Source: CAIWXH01 sp964555675
GTDB lineage: Bacteria; Chloroflexota; Chloroflexia; Chloroflexales; Chloroflexaceae
Direction of reading: 5' to 3'
DNA length: 5,185 nucleotides
Assembly: GCA_964555675.1 (NCBI GenBank)
Contig: CAZKTU010000356.1
Span: 1 to 5,185 of the forward strand
Shown here piece after piece: positions 1-5,185 of the stretch. Both the position numbers and the translations under genes were made by a program. The notes under the pieces were generated by a model that was given only the letters and a program-made list of their open reading frames with translations, was not told where the DNA came from and did not search any database. The first letter of the stretch is position 1. Each line of letters starts with the position of its first letter.

Positions 1-16
1 GGCGGCCCGCTCAGCC

Positions 17-2752
<2,736 letters not shown>

Positions 2753-2757
2753 CGAGG

Positions 2758-2765
2758 TCTCCTCT
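2758..2765 (-). promoter_or_regulatory. Shine-Dalgarno of aconitase gene
   Basis: On the minus strand this reads AGAGGAGA, with the AGGAG core six bases before the ATG at 2752. It decides the start codon: the upstream in-frame ATG at 2869 would add 39 residues with no resemblance to aconitase. Confidence 0.85.
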
Positions 2766-2821
2766 GACTTGGGGGGCGGGCGCGCCAGGGCCGCCAGAAG
2801 GTCTGTGATTTGGCACCGATA

Positions 2822-2830
2822 ATTATAGCA
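2822..2830 (-). promoter_or_regulatory. Extended -10 promoter for aconitase
   Basis: The minus strand reads TGCTATAAT, a perfect TATAAT hexamer preceded by the TGn extension, the sigma-70-type extended -10 element. The hexamer 17 bases upstream (CGATTC) is a poor -35, as is common when the extended element is present. Transcription would start near 2815 and give a leader of about 62 bases before the ATG at 2752. The leader contains a GGCGG/CCGCC pair (2791-2795 with 2775-2779) that could form only a weak stem. Not verified experimentally. Confidence 0.65.
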
Positions 2831-2898
2831 CGCGAGGTAACAAAGAATCGCCGCGCCCGAATGCGACAAAACTCCGTGCGATTATGCTGCAAATGCTG

Positions 2899-2909
2899 AA
2901 CAAATTGTT
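2899..2909. repeat. 11-base palindrome, possible operator half of a cluster
   Basis: AACAAATTGTT is symmetrical around a single central A at 2904. It starts two bases before the larger palindrome at 2911-2932. Short AT-rich palindromes do occur by chance in a 35% GC stretch, so a protein-binding role is only a possibility. Confidence 0.3.
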
Positions 2910-2910
2910 G

Positions 2911-2932
2911 TGATTATATTGCAATATCGTCA
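2911..2932. promoter_or_regulatory. 22-base interrupted palindrome, candidate operator
   Basis: A perfect 12-base palindrome, ATATTGCAATAT (2916-2927), is flanked by TGA (2911-2913) and its complement TCA (2930-2932), with two unmatched positions between on each side. Nine of eleven half-site positions pair, ten if a G-T is counted. Size and symmetry fit a dimeric helix-turn-helix regulator. It lies about 95 bases upstream of the predicted aconitase start point and about 55 bases upstream of the candidate rightward one, so it could act on either gene. No regulator gene is in the window and I do not recognise the site as that of a named family. Confidence 0.4.
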
Positions 2933-2943
2933 ATTGCGGGCCA

Positions 2944-2971
2944 TGCACACTGCCACGGCTCATAGTACAAT
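2944..2971 (+). promoter_or_regulatory. Candidate promoter for glycosidase-glycosyltransferase operon
   Basis: TGCACA (2944-2949, four of six matches to TTGACA) and TACAAT (2966-2971, five of six to TATAAT) are separated by 16 bases. Transcription would start near 2978, leaving a leader of about 92 bases before the GTG at 3070. An alternative -10, TATATT at 2915-2920, has no plausible -35. Modest evidence only. Confidence 0.35.
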
Positions 2972-2980
2972 GGGGCGACC

Positions 2981-2990
2981 GCACATGTGC
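2981..2990. repeat. 10-base perfect palindrome just after the candidate rightward -10
   Basis: GCACATGTGC is fully self-complementary. If the candidate rightward promoter is real, it would cover roughly positions +4 to +13, where a bound repressor would block initiation. The flanking bases do not extend the symmetry, so it may also be fortuitous. Confidence 0.3.
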
Positions 2991-3058
2991 CATACAACAC
3001 TGACCAGGTGACGCCGATGGCCAGGCCAGCCATGGGCTGTTGCCCCGAGCCAACCAGC

Positions 3059-3063
3059 GAGGT
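3059..3063 (+). promoter_or_regulatory. Shine-Dalgarno that decides the glycosidase start
   Basis: GAGGT lies six bases before the GTG at 3070. The earlier in-frame TTG at 3040 and the later GTG at 3076 are less well placed, so 3070 is preferred. Confidence 0.6.
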
Positions 3064-3069
3064 CCGCCA

Positions 3070-4836
3070 GTGTACGTGCCCGAGTCGCCCTACCTGCTCG
3101 CCCTGGAGAACCGCATCCGCCTGACCCACATCCCCTTCAGCGACAGGGGCTCGCGCCTCCTCCTCTACCAAGACCCCCGGCTGGCCGACACGCTCTATCT
3201 GAAGCTGGCCGAGCGCCTGACCGCCCTGACCCCCGGGCTCTCGGCCTACAGAAACCGGCCCCCATTCATCAGCAACCTGCGCCTGGTCGACGGCGAGGGC
3301 ACGCCCGTCCCCTTCGAGCTCACCAGTTACCCCCACGCGCTGCTCTTCCAGACCCCCCTCGGCGAGTTCCGCGCCGTCTTCCAGGATTCCCAGACCATCA
3401 GCTTCGGCCTGCCCGCCGGGGTGCCCGCCGGGATCAGCTTCAGCGTCGCGCCCGACCTGGCCCGCCCCGACGCCCGCGGCGGCGAGTTCAAGACGGTGCG
3501 CAACTGCGCCTACTCGACCAACGCCGAGCTGGTGCTCAACCGGATCGAGCACAACGGCAGCGGCTACGACGTGACCCTGACCGCCCAGGGCGACGCCGAC
3601 GCCGCGATCATTCTGCACGTGCAGGCGGGCATGGAGCTCGGGCGCGCGGTCAGCCCCTTCAGGGCCGCCCTGACCGCCGCCGAGGAGCGCTGGCACCGCT
3701 GGTTCGCCGCCGCACCCTGGGTCGACGAGCCGCTGCGTCAGCAGTACTACTACGCCTGGTGGGTCCTCGGCAACAACATCCTCTCGCCCTATGGCTATTT
3801 CCGCCGCGAGAGCGTCGCACCCAGTAAGGCCCACTATGTCGGCGCCTGGCAGTGGGACAACTACTTCCACGCCCTGGCCTTCCGCTACACCGACTCGAAG
3901 CTGGCCAACGACCAAATTCAGTTCATGCTCGACCACCAGCTGCCCGACGGCATGATCCCCGATGCGGTCTACGACGAGGGCACCATCACCCAGCTCGAGG
4001 TGCCCGTCGCCGCCGCCGTCACCAAGCCCCCCGTCGTCGCCTGGGTGGCCATGCACGTCTACGACCAGACCGGCGACCTGGGCCTCTTGCGCGAGATCTA
4101 CGAGCCCCTGGTGCGCTGGAATTCGTGGTGGTTCGGCCTCAACGACGACGACGCCGACGGGATCGTGCAGTACTCGCACCCCTTCTCGTCGGGCCTCGAC
4201 GATAGCCCCCTCTGGGACGTGGGCATGCCGGTCGAGGCGGTGGACCTCAATACCTATCTCTGTCTGCAGATGGAGGCCCTGAGCCGCATGGCCCAGCTGC
4301 TCGGCCGCCCGCGCGAGGCCGTGGTCTGGCGCAATCGGGCCGACGCCCTGGCCCGGCGCATGGTCGAGCATTTCTACGACCCCCAGGCCGGCCTGTTCTG
4401 GTCGCAGCACGAGCATCGCCCCATCCATGTGCTCACCCCCTTCAGCCTCTATCCGCTCTGGACGGGGCGCATGGGCCCTGAGATCAACGACCGGCTGGTC
4501 GCGCACCTGAGCAACCCCGCCACCTTCTGGACGACCAACCCGCTGCCGACCGTGGCCGCGAATGACGCGACCTACAACCCCTCGCAGATGTGGCGCGGCC
4601 CTGTCTGGATCAACATCAACCATATCTTCGTCGAGGCCTTGCAGCGCACAGGCTACAAGCGTCTGGCCGCCGATTTGAACGAGCGCACTCTGCGCCTGGT
4701 GATGGGCCAGGACGATATCTACGAGTATTATCACCCGGTGACCGGCGAGGCGCCGCCCAAGGCTGCGCCGATGTTCGGTTGGTCCGCCGCCTGCTTCATC
4801 GACCTGGCGATCCGCACCAGCAGAGGCGAGCTGTAG
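3070..4836 (+). CDS. GH63/mannosylglycerate-hydrolase-like glycosidase (588 aa)
   Basis: Predicted inverting glycoside hydrolase with an (alpha/alpha)6-barrel, related to GH63 enzymes (YgjK, mannosylglycerate and glucosylglycerate hydrolases). Seen in order, numbered from GTG 3070: an N-terminal region to about residue 200 without family motifs, probably a beta-rich domain; the barrel from about 210, with AWQWDNYFHALAF around 259-271; SGLDDSPLWD (374-383); PTVAANDATYNPSQMWRGPVW ending near 513; and IYEYYHPVTGE followed by MFGWSAA (568-574). By analogy with GH63 and GH37, the first Asp of GLDDSP (Asp377) is the likely general acid and Glu552 in YEYYHP the likely general base; this is from memory of the families, not an alignment. 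There is no signal peptide or membrane segment, so it should act in the cytoplasm. At 588 aa it is longer than mannosylglycerate hydrolases (roughly 420-450 aa), mainly through the N-terminal region. Substrate is unknown; glucosylglycerate, mannosylglycerate, or a glucan or oligosaccharide end are possible. The start is uncertain between TTG 3040, GTG 3070 and GTG 3076. A GT4-like gene follows 20 bases after the TAG stop, suggesting an operon. Confidence 0.88.
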   Translation: MYVPESPYLLALENRIRLTHIPFSDRGSRLLLYQDPRLADTLYLKLAERLTALTPGLSAYRNRPPFISNLRLVDGEGTPVPFELTSYPHALLFQTPLGEFRAVFQDSQTISFGLPAGVPAGISFSVAPDLARPDARGGEFKTVRNCAYSTNAELVLNRIEHNGSGYDVTLTAQGDADAAIILHVQAGMELGRAVSPFRAALTAAEERWHRWFAAAPWVDEPLRQQYYYAWWVLGNNILSPYGYFRRESVAPSKAHYVGAWQWDNYFHALAFRYTDSKLANDQIQFMLDHQLPDGMIPDAVYDEGTITQLEVPVAAAVTKPPVVAWVAMHVYDQTGDLGLLREIYEPLVRWNSWWFGLNDDDADGIVQYSHPFSSGLDDSPLWDVGMPVEAVDLNTYLCLQMEALSRMAQLLGRPREAVVWRNRADALARRMVEHFYDPQAGLFWSQHEHRPIHVLTPFSLYPLWTGRMGPEINDRLVAHLSNPATFWTTNPLPTVAANDATYNPSQMWRGPVWININHIFVEALQRTGYKRLAADLNERTLRLVMGQDDIYEYYHPVTGEAPPKAAPMFGWSAACFIDLAIRTSRGEL

Positions 4837-4840
4837 TCAA

Positions 4841-4868
4841 GGATGAAGGATGAAGGATGAAGGCTGAA
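4841..4868 (+). repeat. Heptanucleotide tandem repeat (GGATGAA)3 plus one variant copy
   Basis: Three perfect copies of GGATGAA start at 4841, 4848 and 4855, followed by GGCTGAA at 4862, which differs by one base. The array fills the space between the glycosidase stop and the glycosyltransferase start and runs into the latter's first codons. Because 7 is not a multiple of 3, the three ATGs (4843, 4850, 4857) lie in three different frames; only the last opens the glycosyltransferase frame. The first two each encode MKDEG and then TGA. Confidence 0.95.
4846..4850 (+). promoter_or_regulatory. Shine-Dalgarno of glycosyltransferase inside the repeat
   Basis: AAGGA, part of the tandem repeat, stands six bases before the ATG at 4857. 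The equivalent AAGGA one unit upstream (4839-4843) is placed the same way before the out-of-frame ATG at 4850, so ribosomes could be drawn to more than one start. Confidence 0.6.
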
Positions 4869-5185
4869 GGCCTTGGGCCGGCTGATGCGGTTGCAATCCT
4901 CCACTACGCCGGGCCACCCTATGTCGGAGGGGTGGAGATTACCATGTCGGCCCACGCCCGGGTTCTGGCCGCCGCCGGCCGCCCGGTGCGCATCATCAGC
5001 GGCAAGGGCGCCGCAGAAGGCCCCGGGGTCACCCAGATCACCATCCCCGAGCTCGACTCGCGCGGCGGCGCGCTCGAAGAGCTCGCCCGCGAGCTCGCCG
5101 GCGGCGTCGTCAGCCCCGGCTTCCACACCCTGGTCGACCGGCTGACCGCGCAGCTCGGCGAGGCCCTGACCGGCGTCGGCGCGGT
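4857..5185 (+). CDS. Glycosyltransferase, GT4-like, N-terminal part (cut off by window end)
   Basis: The first 109 codons of a probable GT-B fold glycosyltransferase that moves a sugar from a nucleotide-sugar donor; the frame is open to the last base. Seen: a beta-strand and glycine-rich loop AILHYAGPPYVGGVE (residues 13-27), characteristic of the acceptor-side domain of GT4-type enzymes; the helix SAHARVLAAAG (31-41); and the next strand PVRIISGKG (43-51). The donor-binding C-terminal domain, with its usual E-x7-E motif, is beyond the window, so donor and acceptor cannot be judged. The ATG at 4857 is chosen because the next in-frame starts (GTG 4932, ATG 4944) would remove the glycine-rich loop, and the in-frame TGA at 4851 bars any earlier start. 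It lies 20 bases after the glycosidase stop and is probably co-transcribed with it. No signal peptide is seen. Whether it builds the same glycoside that the neighbour cleaves is speculation. Confidence 0.85.
   Translation, partial: MKAEGLGPADAVAILHYAGPPYVGGVEITMSAHARVLAAAGRPVRIISGKGAAEGPGVTQITIPELDSRGGALEELARELAGGVVSPGFHTLVDRLTAQLGEALTGVGA

Larger units (their letters stand above)
2753..3069. other. Divergent intergenic control region (317 bases)
   Basis: This region separates the start codons of the leftward aconitase and the rightward glycosidase gene. Bases 2881-2940 have 21 G/C out of 60 (35%), against strongly GC-rich coding sequence on both sides, as expected of promoter DNA. It holds the aconitase Shine-Dalgarno and extended -10, a candidate rightward promoter, at least three short palindromes (2899-2909, 2911-2932, 2981-2990) and a second minus-strand TATAAT at 2913-2918 without a usable -35. 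I find no convincing small gene, riboswitch or terminator in it. Confidence 0.8.

Noticed and set aside
2913..2918. Second minus-strand TATAAT as an additional aconitase promoter
   Set aside because: There is no TGn extension, and the hexamer 17 bases upstream is GCCCGC. The TTGACG at 2931-2936 is only about nine to twelve bases away, too close to act as its -35.
3017..3033. ATGGC...GCCAT inverted repeat and TGGCCAGGCCA palindrome in the glycosidase leader
   Set aside because: The stems are only five bases in a GC-rich stretch where such matches are common, there is no downstream T-tract, and the placement does not mask the start clearly.
3852..4282. Overlapping plus-strand frames of about 106-117 codons inside the glycosidase
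   Set aside because: Their Arg/Pro/Ser-rich translations are typical of out-of-frame reading of GC-rich coding DNA, and the glycosidase frame is intact throughout, so no frameshift is implied.
2914..4734. A 606-codon open frame on the minus strand opposite the glycosidase
   Set aside because: Same shadow effect: Val/Gly/Asp/Glu-rich composition with no motif, while the plus-strand frame has clear GH63 family motifs.
4841..4868. Classical on/off phase variation by the heptamer repeat
   Set aside because: Copies are added or lost upstream of the last ATG, whose frame with the glycosyltransferase does not change, so the repeat cannot switch the reading frame in the usual way. CRISPR is also excluded because there are no spacers.
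4731..5126. A 131-codon minus-strand frame across the end of the glycosidase and the glycosyltransferase start
   Set aside because: It is antisense to two genes with recognisable protein motifs and crosses the tandem repeat; the translation resembles no family I know.
4873..5145. A 90-codon plus-strand frame overlapping the glycosyltransferase
   Set aside because: Its Pro/Ala/Ser/Arg-rich product is a shadow of the frame starting at 4857, which carries the GT4 glycine-rich loop.

Overview
The window is GC-rich bacterial DNA with two complete genes, one gene cut off by the right edge, and a 317-base divergent control region. From left to right: (1) an aconitate hydratase of the AcnA/IRP1 class on the minus strand (17-2752), reading off the left side; (2) an intergenic region (2753-3069) with an AT-rich core, a convincing extended -10 promoter for aconitase, a weaker candidate promoter for the rightward genes and several short palindromes; (3) a GH63/mannosylglycerate-hydrolase-like (alpha/alpha)6-barrel glycosidase on the plus strand (3070-4836); (4) a heptanucleotide tandem repeat (4841-4868) carrying the ribosome-binding site and start codon of (5) a GT4-type glycosyltransferase whose first 109 codons are visible (4857 to the window end).

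No phylogenetic marker is present, so the organism can only be guessed. High GC, GTG/ATG starts with clear Shine-Dalgarno sequences, an AcnA-type aconitase and a cytoplasmic GH63-like enzyme next to a GT4 glycosyltransferase would suit a Chloroflexota member or a similar high-GC environmental bacterium. This is an impression, not a demonstration.

Functionally, aconitase is TCA-cycle housekeeping and appears to be a monocistronic unit at its 5' end. The glycosidase and glycosyltransferase lie 20 bases apart on the same strand and probably form an operon for making and/or trimming a glycoside; the sequence does not reveal the substrate. The divergent region could in principle let one regulator see both units, but that is inference.

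I see no CRISPR array, tRNA, rRNA, insertion sequence, toxin-antitoxin pair or defence gene. The least ordinary features are the 7-base repeat at the glycosyltransferase start, which places an ATG in each reading frame and creates two identical five-codon mini-ORFs, and the palindrome cluster in the divergent region. Nothing here amounts to a clear new biological system.
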